Shown: positions 1-10,294, counted from the first letter of the stretch. The stretch: 40,399 nt of DNA from Nitriliruptoraceae bacterium (GCA_007122985.1 SKSM01000131.1:1-40399), one strand, 5' to 3'. Notes: a model not told the origin generated them from the sequence alone. Program-made: numbers and translations.

Positions 1-882
1 GGCCTCGGCGGGGACGCGCTGGCGTTGGCGCGTGCCGGTGCGCAGCTCACCGCGGTCGAGGCCGATCCGGCGCGGGCGGTGCTGCTGGCCCACAACCTTG
101 AGGTCAGTGGTGTCCGGGCGCGCGTGGTCGTCGGTGACGCGCTGGAGGTCCGGGTGCCGCCTGATGGCAGCGCGTTGGCGGACCCGGCCCGGCGGCGGGA
201 CGGGCGACGCGTCCACCACCTCGACGCCCATCTACCACCGGTGGGGCCGCTGGTGCAGCGACACGGTGACCGCGGCGGGCTGGCCCTGGTGCTCGCTCCC
301 GGTGTCGATCGCGACGCCGCCGCCTTCGGCGGCCGCGGCATCGAGGTGGAGTACGTCCAACGCGACGACCAGCTGCTGGAGGCCACGGTGTGGTTCGGCG
401 GCCTGCGCGAACCGGGGGTGGAGGCCAGCGCCACGCTGCTGCCCGCCGGCGACCACCGCACACGCAGCTCCCGTGGTGAGCGGTTGCCCGTCCGCGCGCC
501 GAGCAGGTACCTGATCGAGGTGGCACCAGCGGCGGTGCGGGCGCGGCTGCACGACGACCTCGGCCGCGAGATCGATGCCTGGCGGCTGGCGTTGCACCGC
601 GCGCTGTTGAGCACCGATCGACGACCTCCGGCGTCCGCGTGGTACCGCGCGCGCCGCATCGAGGCGACGCTGCCGGCACGGGCGGCGTCGGTGCGCCGCT
701 GGCTCGCGCAGCATGAGGACACGCCGGTGGAGGTGGTGCTGCACGGTGTCGAGGCCGACCCGACCCGGTGGTGGCGCGAGCTCGGCAGGCCGCCGCGCGG
801 TCCGCAGGGGCGGCGCATCGAGCTCATCCGCCGCGACCACGACACCATCGCGGTGGTCACCGACGCTCGGAGCGGGGCGTGA
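1..882 (+). CDS. class I SAM-dependent methyltransferase with THUMP-like C-terminal domain (5'-truncated by window edge)
   Basis: Frame +1 is open from base 1 (GLGGDALALARAGAQLTAVEADPARA), resembling SAM-MTase motif I; C-terminal part resembles THUMP-like domain proteins; stop at 880-882. Confidence 0.75.
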   Translation, partial: GLGGDALALARAGAQLTAVEADPARAVLLAHNLEVSGVRARVVVGDALEVRVPPDGSALADPARRRDGRRVHHLDAHLPPVGPLVQRHGDRGGLALVLAPGVDRDAAAFGGRGIEVEYVQRDDQLLEATVWFGGLREPGVEASATLLPAGDHRTRSSRGERLPVRAPSRYLIEVAPAAVRARLHDDLGREIDAWRLALHRALLSTDRRPPASAWYRARRIEATLPARAASVRRWLAQHEDTPVEVVLHGVEADPTRWWRELGRPPRGPQGRRIELIRRDHDTIAVVTDARSGA

Positions 883-1030
883 CGCCGGCGGGCGCCGGGC
901 AGGGGAGGAGAGGAGAGGGCAGGACGGGGTATGGTCGTCCACCGCGCGGTGGGACCGGCCGGGCCGCGTTCTGCACGGTGATCTGGGGAACATCGCGCGG
1001 CGCACCCTACGATCGCGGTACGATGAGCCC

Positions 1031-1288
1031 ATGAACCAGACCAGTGGATCCACCGCCATCGCCGAGGTCACGCCGCGGCGCTCGTGCACGCGTTGCGACG
1101 GAGAGCAGCACCTGGTCGACGGTGCCTCCGGTTTCGGCAAGTTCCGCTGCGACGTGTGCGAGATGGTCGTCGGGTTCGACCTCGAGTCCGACCCGGCCGA
1201 GTTCCTGATCGACCGCGGCCAGCCGGGGCGGTACTCCAAGGAGCTCTTCGGCAGCCAGCTGACGCCGACCGAGCGGCGGCTGCCCTGA
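1031..1288 (+). CDS. small zinc-ribbon hypothetical protein (~85 aa)
   Basis: ATG at 1031; MNQTSGSTAIAEVTPRRSCTRCDGEQHLVDGASGFGKFRCDVCEMVVGF... with two CxxC knuckles. Confidence 0.65.
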   Translation: MNQTSGSTAIAEVTPRRSCTRCDGEQHLVDGASGFGKFRCDVCEMVVGFDLESDPAEFLIDRGQPGRYSKELFGSQLTPTERRLP

Positions 1289-1372
1289 CACTGGTGGTCC
1301 CTGTTCGGCGCGTCACACGCGTGCCGTTGCCGGCCCGGTCGGGCCGCGGCACTGGCGGGTGCGGGGTCGTCC

Positions 1373-2008
1373 GTGGCTGAACCGCTGCGCTGCGCGGACT
1401 GCGGTGAGCGCTTCGAGCCGCCAGCGAGCCTGCGCGAGCGCTACCCGGGCTGGACGCCCAAGCGGTGCCGTCGCTGCCACCAGCGGGCCTCCGGTGGCGC
1501 GTCCAAGGGACGTCGAGGTGGTGGCGAGGGCGCGCAGACCCTGGCACAGGTGCTCGAGCGCTACACCGGCGGACCGGACACCGGGGTGTTCACCGACGGC
1601 TCGGCGATCCCCAACCCCGGTCCCGGCGGCTGGGGCGCCGTCTACGTCGTGGCCGGGGAGATCCACGACCAGGCCCACGGCTTCGAGCCGGAGACCACCA
1701 ACAACCGCATGGAGCTCACGGCGCTGCTCGCGGGCACCGACCTGGTGCCGCAGGGCACCCCCGCGCGGATCCACACCGACTCCAACCTGGCGGTGCGCAC
1801 GGTCAACGAGTGGGCCGCCGGGTGGGCCGCCAACGGCTGGCGCCGCAAGCGCGGGCCGGTGGAGAACCTCGATCTGGTGCGGCCGTTGTACGAGCGGCTG
1901 CAGGCCCGGCCCGAGCTCGAGGTCGTGTGGATCCAGGCCCACGCCGGCCACCGCTGGAACGAGTACGCCGACGCGCTCGCCACCGCCTGGGCCCGCGACG
2001 AGCTGTGA
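1373..2008 (+). CDS. ribonuclease HI family protein with N-terminal zinc ribbon
   Basis: RNase H motifs FTDGSAIPNPGPGGWG, TTNNRMELTAL, IHTDSNLAV, HAGHRWNEYADALA; N-terminal CADCGERF...CRRCHQR. Confidence 0.85.
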   Translation: MAEPLRCADCGERFEPPASLRERYPGWTPKRCRRCHQRASGGASKGRRGGGEGAQTLAQVLERYTGGPDTGVFTDGSAIPNPGPGGWGAVYVVAGEIHDQAHGFEPETTNNRMELTALLAGTDLVPQGTPARIHTDSNLAVRTVNEWAAGWAANGWRRKRGPVENLDLVRPLYERLQARPELEVVWIQAHAGHRWNEYADALATAWARDEL

Positions 2009-2190
2009 GCTGTTTGCACCCGGCTGCCGCGCCCGTGCGCCGGTGTCGCTGAGCGGGGCAGGGGCCCGGCCGGTCGGACGCGACTCCACCCCGGGGTGTT
2101 CGGTGAACTGGACGCTTCGTACGGTAGGCTGTATCGCCGAGCGAACCGGTCGCCACCGCGTCGTCGAGCCAGCCCGATTGGAGTTGCTCC

Positions 2191-2775
2191 GTGCCCGAGG
2201 CGATCACCGACGCGGAGACGCACGACGCCGCACAGCTGCGCGCACGGGTGGCCGCCTCGGTCCGTGAGCTGCGGTCCCGATCCGGCCGCAGCCTCGCGGA
2301 CGTCGCCACGGCCGCCGGGATCGGCAAGTCGACCCTGCATGCCATCGAGGCCGGCGACGCGAACCCGGGCATCGAGACCCTGTGGTCGCTCGCCCGGGCG
2401 CTCGGGGTCCCGTTCGGGGCGCTGCTGGACGCGCCCGGGCCGACGGTGCGGGTGGTCCGCCACGGCCACGGACCGCAGGTGGCCAGCGAGGCCAGCACGA
2501 TGCGCGCTCACCTGCTGGCGACGACCGGGCACGCCAGCCGGGCCGAGCTCTACCATCTGCGGCTGCAACCGGGTCCGGTCGGGGATTCGGACGGCCACAC
2601 CGCCGGCACCGTCGAACACGTGCTGGTCACCGCCGGTCGGCTCCGGGCCGGCCCCGTCGACCGGCCGGTCGAGCTCGACGTCGGCGACCTGGCGACCTTC
2701 CCGGGCGACGACCGCCACCGCTACGAAGCGCTCGAGGACGGCACCACGGCCGTGCTCATGCTCGAGTACCGCTAG
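2191..2775 (+). CDS. XRE-family transcriptional regulator with C-terminal cupin-like domain
   Basis: HTH VRELRSRSGRSLADVATAAGIGKSTLHAIEAGDANPGIETLWSLARALGVPF followed by a cupin-like beta domain. Confidence 0.85.
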   Translation: MPEAITDAETHDAAQLRARVAASVRELRSRSGRSLADVATAAGIGKSTLHAIEAGDANPGIETLWSLARALGVPFGALLDAPGPTVRVVRHGHGPQVASEASTMRAHLLATTGHASRAELYHLRLQPGPVGDSDGHTAGTVEHVLVTAGRLRAGPVDRPVELDVGDLATFPGDDRHRYEALEDGTTAVLMLEYR

Positions 2776-2897
2776 CTCGAGCGCCGCTGGCCCGAACCCC
2801 ACCCGTTGGAACATCACGGCGCCGTGCCCGCCGCCGCACCACCCAGGCCGCACCCCGGTGCGCAGCCCCCGTCCACGACCGTCCCACGAGGTCCTTG

Positions 2898-3902
2898 GTG
2901 TCCGCCATCTCCGTTTCGCAGGTCCGCAAGCGCTTCGGCGAGACCGTCGCGCTCGCCGGCGTCGACCTCGAGGTCGAGCACGGCGAGGTGGTGGGGCTGC
3001 TCGGCCCGAACGGGGCGGGCAAGACCACGTTGGTGCGGGTGCTGACCACGCTGCTGCCCCCCGACGGCGGGCGCGCCGAGGTGTTCGGGCTCGACGTGGT
3101 GCACCAGGCCGACGCAGTGCGCCGCTCGATCGGGGTGACCGGCCAGTACGCCGCGGTCGACGAGCTGCTCACCGGACGCGAGAACCTGCGGATGTTCGGC
3201 GAGCTGTTCCACCTGCCGGGACGGATCGCCCGCCGGCGCGCGGACGAGCTGCTGGAACGCTTCGAGCTGGCCGACGCGGCCGACCGTCCGGCCCGGACCT
3301 ACTCCGGTGGGATGCGACGCCGGCTCGATCTGGCGTCGAGCCTGCTGGTCCGCCCGCAGCTGCTGTTCCTCGACGAGCCGACGACCGGGCTCGACCCGCG
3401 TTCGCGCAACGCCATCTGGGAGGTCACCCGCGAGCTGGTCGACGAGGGCACCACCCTGCTGCTGACCACCCAGTACCTCGAGGAGGCCGACCAACTCGCC
3501 GACCGGATCGCGGTCATCGACCACGGCTCGATCATCGCCGACGGCAGCGGCGACGACCTCAAGGACGCGATCGGCGGGCAGGTGGTCGACGTGGTGCTGC
3601 TCGATCCGGCGCAGCGCCCCAGAGCGCTCGCGGCGGTCACGGACGCCGAGCCGCTGGCCGATCCGCGCCGCCTGCGTGTGCCGGTGACCAACGGCTCGCC
3701 GCTCGGCGCCGTCGGCCTGGTCGCCGACACCCTGCGCGGTCTGCGCATCGAGGTCCACGACCTGGGGCTGCGCCGGCCCACCCTCGACGATGTCTTCCTC
3801 GAGCTCACCGGTGCGCCGCCGGTGCCGTCGACCTCTGACCACCAGGACCCCGGCAGCGACCCCGACCACGATCCGGGTGACGACCAGGAGGCGATGGCGT
3901 GA
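2898..3902 (+). CDS. ABC transporter ATP-binding protein (DrrA-like)
   Basis: Walker A GPNGAGKTT, signature YSGGMRRRLDLA, Walker B LLFLDEPTTGLDP; GTG start at 2898. Confidence 0.9.
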   Translation: MSAISVSQVRKRFGETVALAGVDLEVEHGEVVGLLGPNGAGKTTLVRVLTTLLPPDGGRAEVFGLDVVHQADAVRRSIGVTGQYAAVDELLTGRENLRMFGELFHLPGRIARRRADELLERFELADAADRPARTYSGGMRRRLDLASSLLVRPQLLFLDEPTTGLDPRSRNAIWEVTRELVDEGTTLLLTTQYLEEADQLADRIAVIDHGSIIADGSGDDLKDAIGGQVVDVVLLDPAQRPRALAAVTDAEPLADPRRLRVPVTNGSPLGAVGLVADTLRGLRIEVHDLGLRRPTLDDVFLELTGAPPVPSTSDHQDPGSDPDHDPGDDQEAMA

Positions 3903-4759
3903 GCGAGACGACCCGCCGTGCCCTGACGGCCCGCGCGCCGGCGACCGACGCCGAGCTGCAGCCGCGGGTGGCGTCCTCGCTGGCGGGACGCGCCTACTGG
4001 CAGCTGCGCGACACCTGGACGGTGACCAAGCGCAACCTGCGGCACTTCGTGCGCCAGCCGCGGCTGCTGGTGTTCTCCACGATCCAGCCGATCATGTTCG
4101 TGGTGCTGTTCTCGTCGGTGTTCGGCGGGGTCGCCAGGGTCGCGCTGCCGCAAGGCATCTCCTACATCGACTTCCTGCTGCCGGGGCTGTTCGTGCACTC
4201 GGCGGCGTTCCGCTCGACCCAGACCGCGGTCGGGCTCGCCGAGGACCTCGAACGCGGCGTCGTCGACCGCTTCCGCTCGCTGCCGATGTCCCGTGCGGCG
4301 GTGCTGGCCGGTCGGACCTTCGCCGACCTGATGCGGTCGGTGGCCGTGATCGGGCTGATGGTCGCGGTGGGCTACCTCATCGGCTTTCGATTCACCCAGG
4401 GGGTGCTCGCCGCGATCGGCGCGGTGCTGATCGTCGCGCTGTTCTCGTTCTTCATGAGCTGGCTGTTCTGTCTGCTGGCGCTGCTGGTCCCCGGCGCCGA
4501 GGCCGCCCAGACGGCCGGGTTCGTCCTGATCTTCCCCCTCGTGTTCGCAAGCTCGATCTTCGTCCCGTTGGAGACGATGCCGACCTGGCTGGCGGCGTTC
4601 GCCGCCAACAGCCCGCTGACCCATGCAGCCGACGCCGCCCGTGCCCTGTCGATCGGCGGCGAGGTGCTGCGCCCGGCGGCGATGTCGGTGCTGTGGTGCA
4701 CCACGCTGCTGGCCGTCATCATCCCCACGGCGGTGGCCAAGTACCGCCGCATCACGTGA
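3899..4759 (+). CDS. ABC-2 type transporter permease (DrrB-like)
   Basis: 4-bp overlap with preceding ATPase; hydrophobic segments; RQPRLLVFSTIQPIMFVVLFSSVFGG typical of drug-exporter permeases. Confidence 0.88.
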   Translation: MSETTRRALTARAPATDAELQPRVASSLAGRAYWQLRDTWTVTKRNLRHFVRQPRLLVFSTIQPIMFVVLFSSVFGGVARVALPQGISYIDFLLPGLFVHSAAFRSTQTAVGLAEDLERGVVDRFRSLPMSRAAVLAGRTFADLMRSVAVIGLMVAVGYLIGFRFTQGVLAAIGAVLIVALFSFFMSWLFCLLALLVPGAEAAQTAGFVLIFPLVFASSIFVPLETMPTWLAAFAANSPLTHAADAARALSIGGEVLRPAAMSVLWCTTLLAVIIPTAVAKYRRIT

Positions 4760-6192
4760 GCGGGGCGCAGCCGCCGGTCGTCACGCCGGCACGGGCGATC
4801 GTGATGTCGCTGGCGGCGCTGTCGGCCGCCACGCTGCCGGTGTTCCTCACCGGAGCACTGCAGGGCCGTATCGCCGCCGACCTGGACGTCGGGCCGGGCG
4901 CGATCGGCACCGCGGTCGCCGGGTTCTTCCTCGCGGCGGCGATCAGCTCGGTGCCGGGAGGACGGCTCACCGACCGGATCGGTGCCACCGCCGGCCTGCG
5001 GCTGGGCATGCTGATCGCCACCGTCGCCGCGGTCGCGGTCGCCGTCGGCGCCGACGACCGTTGGCACCTGACGGCGGCGCTCGCGCTCGGTGGGGTCGCC
5101 GTGGCGTTCGTCGATCCGGGGACCGCACGGGCACTGACCGCCACCGTGCCCTACCGCAACCACGGCGCCGCCTTCGGCATCAAGGAGGCCAGCGTCCCGG
5201 TCGCCTCGCTGCTGGCCGGACTGGTGCTGCCGTTGTTGGGGGCGCAGTTCGGCTGGCGACCGGCGTTCTACCTGGGCGCCGGCATCGCCGTCGTGACCGC
5301 GTTGCTGGTGCCGGCGCGGCTGGACGAGGTCATCGGGGGAGCGGGGATCGGTCCGGCGCGCGACGCCACGCCGGGCGACGCAGCGGTCGGGCTGCCTGGT
5401 GTCGCCGGGACGAGGTCACCGCGTCCGGATCCAGCCCCCGATCCCGGCAGCGACGCTGCGCGTGGCGCGTCCCCGGCTGCGTCCGAGGACGGCACCTCGA
5501 CGTCCGCGATCCCCGGGGTGGAGGCCGGGGTGGAAGCCGGGAACGCAGCCGGGGGGGAGGCCGGCGACCAACCGCGACGCACTGCCGCACTGCTGGCCGG
5601 CCTGGCCGTCGCGGCGGCGCTGGCCGGGGGCGTGGCCGCGGCGGTGGCCGCCTTCCTGGTGCCGACCGCGCAGATCGTCGGACTCAGCGCCGGCGCCGCC
5701 GGGGTGCTGCTGTCGGTCGGTTCGCTGGCGAGCGTGGTGGCACGGCTCGGGTTCGGCGTGATGGTCGACCGACGCCGGGCGACCGAGCTCGTCAGCATCA
5801 CCTGGCTGACGGCGATCGGGGCGGTCGGTGTCGCGCTGCTCGCACTGCTGTCCGCATCCACACCGGGGCTGGCAGCCGGATCGTCCGGCGCCGCGCCGTC
5901 GGCGCTGGCCGTGGTCCTGCTGGTGGTCGCCGGGGTCGCGGCGCTCGGGGCGGGCTGGGGCTGGACCGGACTGGTGTTCCTGGCCGCGGTCAGGCTCGAG
6001 CCGACGCGACCGGCCCGGGCCGCAGGGGCCGTGCTGGCCGGACTTGGCGCCGGGGGATCGCTCGGGCCTGCGCTGATCGGCGTCATCGCCGAGCGTTCCG
6101 GGTTCGCCCCGACCTGGGCCGTCGGGTCCTCGCTGATGGCGGTGGCCGCGCTCGGCGTCGCGCTGCTGCGTCGGCGCATGCCGGTGCGCTGA
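4756..6192 (+). CDS. MFS transporter with long central linker
   Basis: GTG at 4756 overlapping preceding stop by 4 bp; GRLTDRIGATAGLRLG loop motif; ~12 hydrophobic segments with a P/A/G-rich central loop. Confidence 0.82.
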   Translation: MSGAQPPVVTPARAIVMSLAALSAATLPVFLTGALQGRIAADLDVGPGAIGTAVAGFFLAAAISSVPGGRLTDRIGATAGLRLGMLIATVAAVAVAVGADDRWHLTAALALGGVAVAFVDPGTARALTATVPYRNHGAAFGIKEASVPVASLLAGLVLPLLGAQFGWRPAFYLGAGIAVVTALLVPARLDEVIGGAGIGPARDATPGDAAVGLPGVAGTRSPRPDPAPDPGSDAARGASPAASEDGTSTSAIPGVEAGVEAGNAAGGEAGDQPRRTAALLAGLAVAAALAGGVAAAVAAFLVPTAQIVGLSAGAAGVLLSVGSLASVVARLGFGVMVDRRRATELVSITWLTAIGAVGVALLALLSASTPGLAAGSSGAAPSALAVVLLVVAGVAALGAGWGWTGLVFLAAVRLEPTRPARAAGAVLAGLGAGGSLGPALIGVIAERSGFAPTWAVGSSLMAVAALGVALLRRRMPVR

Positions 6193-6236
6193 GGCGCGAT
6201 GCGGGGCGGATCGGGTCGTCGGGCGCGTGCGTCCGC

Positions 6237-6878
6237 TCAGCGCAACGCCAGGCCCGCGTCGAGCAGCGCGACCACCTCGGCGTCCGATGTCTGGGCGAAA
6301 TCGCGGTAGCAGGCGCCGATCGCCACGAACCCGGGCGGCGTCTCCAGGCAGACGACCTCGTCGGCGACGCCGCGCAGGTCGGCCACCGTCTCCGCCGGTG
6401 CCACGGGAACCGCCAGGACGACACGCGCGGCACCGCGCCGGCGCACCACCTCGATGCCGGCTCTGGCCGTGAAGCCGGTGGCGAGGCCGTCGTCGACCAG
6501 CACGACGCTCGCGCCGGCGAGCGCCACACCGGCCCGTCCCCGCCGGTAGTGCCGGAGCCGGCGGTCGAGCTCGCGGCGCTCGCGGCGCGCGATCTCGGCC
6601 AGCTGCTCGTCCGAGACCCGCGCCTGGCGGACCAGGTCGGGGTTGCGCAGCTCGACGCCGTCCTCGCCGATCGCGCCCAGGCCGAGCTCCGGCTGCCCGG
6701 GACAACCCAGCTTGCGCACGATCAGCACGTCCAGTGGTGCACCGATGGTCCGTGCGACCTCGAAGCCCACCGGCACCCCGCCGCGTGGCAGCGCCAGCAC
6801 CACGGGCCGGTGCAGCTCCAACGCGGCGACCGCCCGGGCCAGGCGGATGCCCGCGTCACGTCGGTCGGTGAACGGCAT
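6237..6878 (-). CDS. phosphoribosyltransferase family protein
   Basis: PRPP-binding loop-like SVVLVDDGLATGFTAR; ALPRGGVPVGFEVA; ATG at 6878. Confidence 0.85.
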   Translation of the reverse strand: MPFTDRRDAGIRLARAVAALELHRPVVLALPRGGVPVGFEVARTIGAPLDVLIVRKLGCPGQPELGLGAIGEDGVELRNPDLVRQARVSDEQLAEIARRERRELDRRLRHYRRGRAGVALAGASVVLVDDGLATGFTARAGIEVVRRRGAARVVLAVPVAPAETVADLRGVADEVVCLETPPGFVAIGACYRDFAQTSDAEVVALLDAGLALR

Positions 6879-7071
6879 CGACGGCCTCTGCGCGTGCTGC
6901 ACGGACGTCGTTGCTGCGATGGTGCGGTCCGTACGTCGGCGCTGCCAGGGGCCTTGGGCCCGGCTGGGCTGGCCCGCGGCCACGCACCGTGCGACCGGCG
7001 GGCTGGCAGGACGACCGGGGCTGTGGCACCGTCGCCGAACGAGCAGGCCCGGCGTCCGAGGTGGGCGAGCC

Positions 7072-8202
7072 GTGACCAGCAGCGCCGCACAGGACGGTGG
7101 GACGGCACCGGTCCGGCTGATGCTCGCCGGCGACGTCATGCTCGGCCGCGGCGTCGACCAGATCCTGCCCCACCCCGGCGACCCCACGCTGCGCGAGGAG
7201 TTCATCGACGACGCCCGCGACTACGTGCGGCTGGCCGAGCAAGCCAACGGCAGCATCCCCTCGCCCGTCGAGCACACCTGGCCGTGGGGCGAGGCACTGG
7301 AGGCGCTGGACACGGCGCAGCCCGACGCCAGGGTGCTCAACCTGGAGACCAGCGTGACGCGGCACGCTGCGTTCGCCCCCGGCAAGGCAGTCCACTACCG
7401 CATGCACCCCGCAAATCTGCCGAGCCTGGCAGTGGCGCGACCCGACGTGTGCACGCTCGCCAACAACCACGTCCTCGACTTCGGGGTGGCGGGGCTCGAG
7501 GAGACCCTCGAGGTGCTCGCCGCATCGGGGCTCGCGACCGCCGGAGCGGGGCGCGACCTTGGCACGGCCCGGCAACCGGCGAGCGTCCCGCTGAGGGCCG
7601 GAGGCCGGGTGCTGGTGTTCTCGCTCGGCATGGCCAGCAGCGGCATCCCGGGCAGCTGGGCGGCCACCCCACAGCGCCCCGGCGTCGACTGCTACGACCA
7701 GCCGACGGCCGAGCACGCCGAAGCGGTCGCCGATCGGGTCGCGGCCCACAGGCGCGACGACGACGTGGTCGTGGTCTCGCTCCACTGGGGGTCCAACTGG
7801 GGGTATGGGGTCGACCGGGGTCAGCAGCGCTTCGCGCGGCAGCTGATCGACGGCGGGGTCGACCTCGTGCACGGGCACTCCTCGCACCATCCCCGGCCGA
7901 TCGAGATCTACCGCGGCCGGCTGATCCTCTACGGCTGCGGGGACCTGATCAACGACTACGAGGGGATCAGGGGCCACGAGGAGTACCGCAGCGACCTGCG
8001 CCTGCTCTACCTGGCGGGGCTGGACCCGTCGACCGGACGGCTGGCCTCGCTGCGGATCCTCGCGTTCCGGGCGCGCCGGCTGCGGCTGGAGCGGGCGACG
8101 CCGGGGGACGCCGACTGGCTGCGTGGGACGCTCGCTGGCCGCAGCCGGCTGGGAGATGCTGACCTGCAGGTCGCTGCGGACGGGGTGCTCGAGCTGGGCT
8201 AG
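7072..8202 (+). CDS. CapA family protein (PGA_cap-type metallophosphatase fold)
   Basis: LMLAGDVMLGRGVDQIL, LANNHVLDFG, VSLHWGSNWGYGVDRGQQRFARQLIDGGVDLVHGHSSHHPRPIEIYRGRLILYGCGDLINDYEG; GTG at 7072. Confidence 0.9.
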   Translation: MTSSAAQDGGTAPVRLMLAGDVMLGRGVDQILPHPGDPTLREEFIDDARDYVRLAEQANGSIPSPVEHTWPWGEALEALDTAQPDARVLNLETSVTRHAAFAPGKAVHYRMHPANLPSLAVARPDVCTLANNHVLDFGVAGLEETLEVLAASGLATAGAGRDLGTARQPASVPLRAGGRVLVFSLGMASSGIPGSWAATPQRPGVDCYDQPTAEHAEAVADRVAAHRRDDDVVVVSLHWGSNWGYGVDRGQQRFARQLIDGGVDLVHGHSSHHPRPIEIYRGRLILYGCGDLINDYEGIRGHEEYRSDLRLLYLAGLDPSTGRLASLRILAFRARRLRLERATPGDADWLRGTLAGRSRLGDADLQVAADGVLELG

Positions 8203-8357
8203 GGGCCCTGTCTGCGGGCAGGTGCACATCGGTCCGACGGGCGGGTCCCAGTGGCGTCCGCCAGGGACGTCCGCCTCTGGCCGGCGAGCCGGCACGGGCG
8301 TACCTGTGAGGGTGGAGCTGGGCACAGGCATGCGGGCACAGGCATGGAGGTGCGCCG

Positions 8358-8873
8358 ATGACCGTCCAGGCACGTGTGCTGACCGGGGTGCTGCTGCTCG
8401 CCGTGGTGATCGCGACGCTGGTGCACCTGCTCACACCGGACGCGGTCGACGAACCCGGCCGGGACGGCGTGCTCGAGCTCGTCATCGAGAACTACCGGTT
8501 CGAGCCCGCGTCGTTTCGCATCCCCGCCGAGGAACCGGTCAGCCTGGTGTTCGTCAACACCGACGACCACAACCACGGGGTGACCCTGGGCCGAGGTGTG
8601 GTCGAGGAGGGCGGTCGACCGGTTCGCTTCGAGGAGTGCATGTTCCAGCACCTGGACGCGACGACCGTGCCACAGGGCGCACTGATCGCGCCGAGCGAGG
8701 CGGTGCCCTGCACGACGCTGAGCATCGGGCCGAACCAGACTGTCACGCTCGAGTTCACCGCACCCGAGCAGACCGTCGGTACCTGGCGACTCGGCTGCTT
8801 CACCGGCCCCGGCTGCGACTACCGCGTCGCTCTGAGCGGCGAGATGACCGTCACCTCTGCCGAGACACCCTGA
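8358..8873 (+). CDS. membrane-anchored/exported cupredoxin-like protein
   Basis: N-terminal signal anchor; ENYRFEPASFRIPAEEPVSLVFVNTDDHNHGV ... GTWRLGCF ... EMTV typical of a cupredoxin fold. Confidence 0.7.
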   Translation: MTVQARVLTGVLLLAVVIATLVHLLTPDAVDEPGRDGVLELVIENYRFEPASFRIPAEEPVSLVFVNTDDHNHGVTLGRGVVEEGGRPVRFEECMFQHLDATTVPQGALIAPSEAVPCTTLSIGPNQTVTLEFTAPEQTVGTWRLGCFTGPGCDYRVALSGEMTVTSAETP

Positions 8874-8899
8874 GACTCCGGGCGCGGCGCATCTGCCGG

Positions 8900-10150
8900 T
8901 CAGTCGAGCTCGCGTTCGGACGGCGGCATCACGGGTCGGGGAGCGTGCTCGTCGACGCGTGGCGCTGCGAGCAGCGCGTCGATCTGTTCGGTGTGCAGGG
9001 GTCGCGAGTAGAGGTAGCCCTGCGCGTACTCGTAGCCGAGCTCGCCGATCAGTGCGGCCTGCCGGTCGGTCTCGACGCCCTCCGCGATCGTCGTCAGGTC
9101 CAGCGAACGGGCGAACAGCACCAGGCCGCCGAGCAGCGCCTCGGTGCCGGGATCCCGGGCGAGTGCAGCCAGGAACGACCGGTCGATCTTGAGCACGTCG
9201 ATGGGGTAGCGGTGCACCGCCGACAGCGACGAGTAGCCGGTACCGAAGTCGTCCACCGCGAGCTGCACACCCAGGGTCTTGAGGCCGGCGAGCCGCGCGA
9301 CGGAGACGTCGAGGTCCTCGACCAGGGCAGACTCGGTCACCTCGACGCACAGCAGGCTCGGATCGACCCCGCTGCCCGCAATGTGGTCGCGACACCGGGA
9401 GATCAGGTCCGGTGACTCGAGCTCGCGTGCCGACATGTTCAGCGCGACCCGCAAGGGTGGCTGGTCGCCGCCGTCGGACGACCGCTGCCAGTGCACCGCG
9501 AGGCGGCAGGCCTCACCGAAGACGAAGCTGCCGAGCTCGTGGATCACCTCGCTGCGCTCCGCAGCGGGGAGGAACTCGGCGGGACCGAGCTCGCCACGAT
9601 CGGGGTGCTGCCAGCGCAGCAGCAGCTCGACGGCGTGGAGTCGACCGGTGGCGACCTCGATCACCGGCTGGCAGCGCACGAACAGCTCGCCGTGCTCCAG
9701 CGTGCGTCGCAGCCGGGTGCCCTCACGGCGGCGCCGGAGCTCCTCGATGATCGACGGCAGCGACGGCCGCACCAGCGCGGCCATCCCGGCACCGATGACC
9801 ACGAAGAAGCCGGTGCGGGTCAGCCAGCGGTGCGACGCCTGTGCGGTCCCGGCTGCGACGTCCAGATCGGTCAGTGGCCCTGCGAGCACGCCGGAGAGCA
9901 GCGCCACCACGACCGCGGCCACGGGCCCGAACCGCACCGCCGCGAACAGGATCGGCACGTAGTACCAGTGGGGCACCACCTGCTGGGCCCCGCCGAGGAG
10001 GTAGGTCAGCAGCCACGATGCGGCCAGGCCGACGGCCACCAGCACGACGGCGCCGACCGGTGACGAGGCGAGCGACGCCCGCATGGCGGCCAACGCCAGC
10101 CGGTCTCCGACGCCCGCGTCGGTCCATCGTGGAGGCGACCAACCGCTCAT
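8900..10150 (-). CDS. membrane-anchored EAL-domain (c-di-GMP phosphodiesterase-like) protein
   Basis: N-terminal TM segments; VELLLRW, NMSAREL, VEVTESALVED, LAVDDFGTGYSSL, DVLKIDRSF, TIAEGVET motifs. Confidence 0.9.
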   Translation of the reverse strand: MSGWSPPRWTDAGVGDRLALAAMRASLASSPVGAVVLVAVGLAASWLLTYLLGGAQQVVPHWYYVPILFAAVRFGPVAAVVVALLSGVLAGPLTDLDVAAGTAQASHRWLTRTGFFVVIGAGMAALVRPSLPSIIEELRRRREGTRLRRTLEHGELFVRCQPVIEVATGRLHAVELLLRWQHPDRGELGPAEFLPAAERSEVIHELGSFVFGEACRLAVHWQRSSDGGDQPPLRVALNMSARELESPDLISRCRDHIAGSGVDPSLLCVEVTESALVEDLDVSVARLAGLKTLGVQLAVDDFGTGYSSLSAVHRYPIDVLKIDRSFLAALARDPGTEALLGGLVLFARSLDLTTIAEGVETDRQAALIGELGYEYAQGYLYSRPLHTEQIDALLAAPRVDEHAPRPVMPPSERELD

Positions 10151-10294
10151 CCGGATACCCCGTCAGACTGCATCGCGCGCGCAGGCTACGCACGGCGGGA
10201 CGCCGCCCGCTCGCCAGAGCATCGGCAGCGCGGTGACCGCCCTTGAGTCCGAACCCACGGTCAGGCCAGCGTGTCTGCGGTAACGCTCGGTCGC

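Noticed and set aside
4623-8162. 1179-aa plus-strand ORF
   Set aside because: Shadow ORF overlapping drrB, MFS, PRT and CapA genes in another frame/strand; Arg/Gly/Ala-rich with no recognisable domains; typical high-GC artefact.
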